A stretch of DNA of 6,732 bases from Methanolinea sp. UBA477 (GTDB taxonomy: Archaea > Halobacteriota > Methanomicrobia > Methanomicrobiales > Methanospirillaceae). The notes below the pieces were generated by a model. That model was not told the DNA's origin. It did not search any database and saw only the letters and a program-made list of their open reading frames with translations. Position numbers and translations under genes: made by a program. This document shows, piece after piece, positions 6,559 through 6,732 of this stretch. The number at the start of each line of letters is the position of its first letter. Position 1 is the first letter of the stretch. The stretch is from assembly GCA_002509485.1 (NCBI GenBank), contig DAWO01000037.1:1-6732 (forward strand). Direction: 5' to 3'.

Positions 6559-6732
6559 TCATCCCATGAGTTCAACCTCGCCCGCCGCGAGAGGCCGGCA
6601 GCAAAGCCTGCCGCTATGGAACTCTCTCATCACGGCATCGATCTTCCGGGAAACTTCCGCGCTGTAGTATGCCTCGCCGCACCGGTCGCAGACGTATGCC
6701 GGGACGTCCCTGATGACAATGATCTCATCCCC
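6559..6732 (-). CDS. YgiT/MqsA-type zinc-finger antitoxin, C-terminal part (gene cut by window edge)
   Basis: The frame enters at the window edge (6732) and ends with TGA at 6561-6559, giving 57 visible residues. It reads GDEIIVIRDVPAYVCDRCGE followed by AYYSAEVSRKID. The pattern VxxVPAxVCxxCGExY is the second half of the YgiT-type zinc finger, where two CxxC knuckles bind zinc; the first knuckle lies outside the window. Known: in this family the N-terminal zinc domain binds the partner toxin. In archaea the gene is often paired with a small toxin, commonly DUF4258-type, encoded just upstream. Here that partner would lie beyond position 6732, which is inference. The ending after the zinc motif is short (~30 residues), with no MqsA-like HTH domain, as is usual for the short YgiT-type proteins. 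This frame does not appear as a complete ORF because its start is outside the window. Confidence 0.8.
   Translation of the reverse strand, partial: GDEIIVIRDVPAYVCDRCGEAYYSAEVSRKIDAVMREFHSGRLCCRPLAAGEVELMG

Noticed and set aside
6119..6562. Minus-strand 147-codon open frame
   Set aside because: It overlaps the start of the 328-residue gene and the T8 tract. Only one piece (FYETNRDVKW and what follows) looks protein-like; the rest reads as low-complexity Arg/Gly.
6596..6613. Inverted repeat CGGCAG/CTGCCG with 6-nt loop
   Set aside because: It lies inside the antitoxin coding sequence in GC-rich DNA, has no T tract next to it, and is explained by codon content.

Overview
The window looks like an accessory (defence-type) region of a methanogenic archaeon, most plausibly a Methanoculleus-like member of the Methanomicrobiales. 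The archaeal call rests on TATA boxes centred about 26 nt upstream of two start codons (leaderless-type promoters), an oligo-T tract behind a gene, and general codon style. The genus is a guess from memory of similar proteins, not a search result. No tRNA, rRNA, CRISPR array, transposase or integrase was found.

Layout, left to right. (1) 101-2503 minus: a large SIR2-like protein with a helical, TPR-like C-terminal half. It has the GAG, TTNFD and LHG motifs expected of an NAD-binding or NAD-cleaving effector. (2) 2691-3002 minus: the broken N-terminal stub of a UDP-glucose 4-epimerase-like gene, with two compensating frame disruptions and then truncation. (3) 3003-3226: no convincing gene. (4) 3227-4207 minus: a DUF3644-like protein with an R-x4-H motif (RHEIEH) of the HEPN ribonuclease type. 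(5) 4208-4505: AT-rich divergent promoter region. (6) 4506-5192 plus: an unrecognised 228-residue helical protein, the only plus-strand gene. It converges on and overlaps by 26 bp (7) 5167-6153 minus, an unrecognised 328-residue protein with a PD-(D/E)XK-like core in which the usual Lys is Thr. (8) 6220-6432 minus: remains of a small coiled-coil protein whose plausible translation hops through three frames. (9) 6559-6732 minus: the C-terminal end of a YgiT/MqsA-type zinc-finger antitoxin, cut by the window edge and followed by a T8 tract.

The genes do not form one operon. They look like separately promoted single-gene modules collected between decayed housekeeping fragments, which fits a hot spot for defence or toxin-antitoxin genes. 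Sampled 60-base lines suggest a mosaic composition: about 58% G+C within the SIR2 gene (1141-1200), 38% in the DUF3644-like gene (3841-3900), 42% in the 228-residue gene (4681-4740), and 48% to 68% in the nuclease-like gene (6001-6060 and 5701-5760). The most interesting candidates are the SIR2-TPR protein, the HEPN-like DUF3644 protein, and the convergent pair at 4506-6153. Their roles in defence are inferred, not shown.
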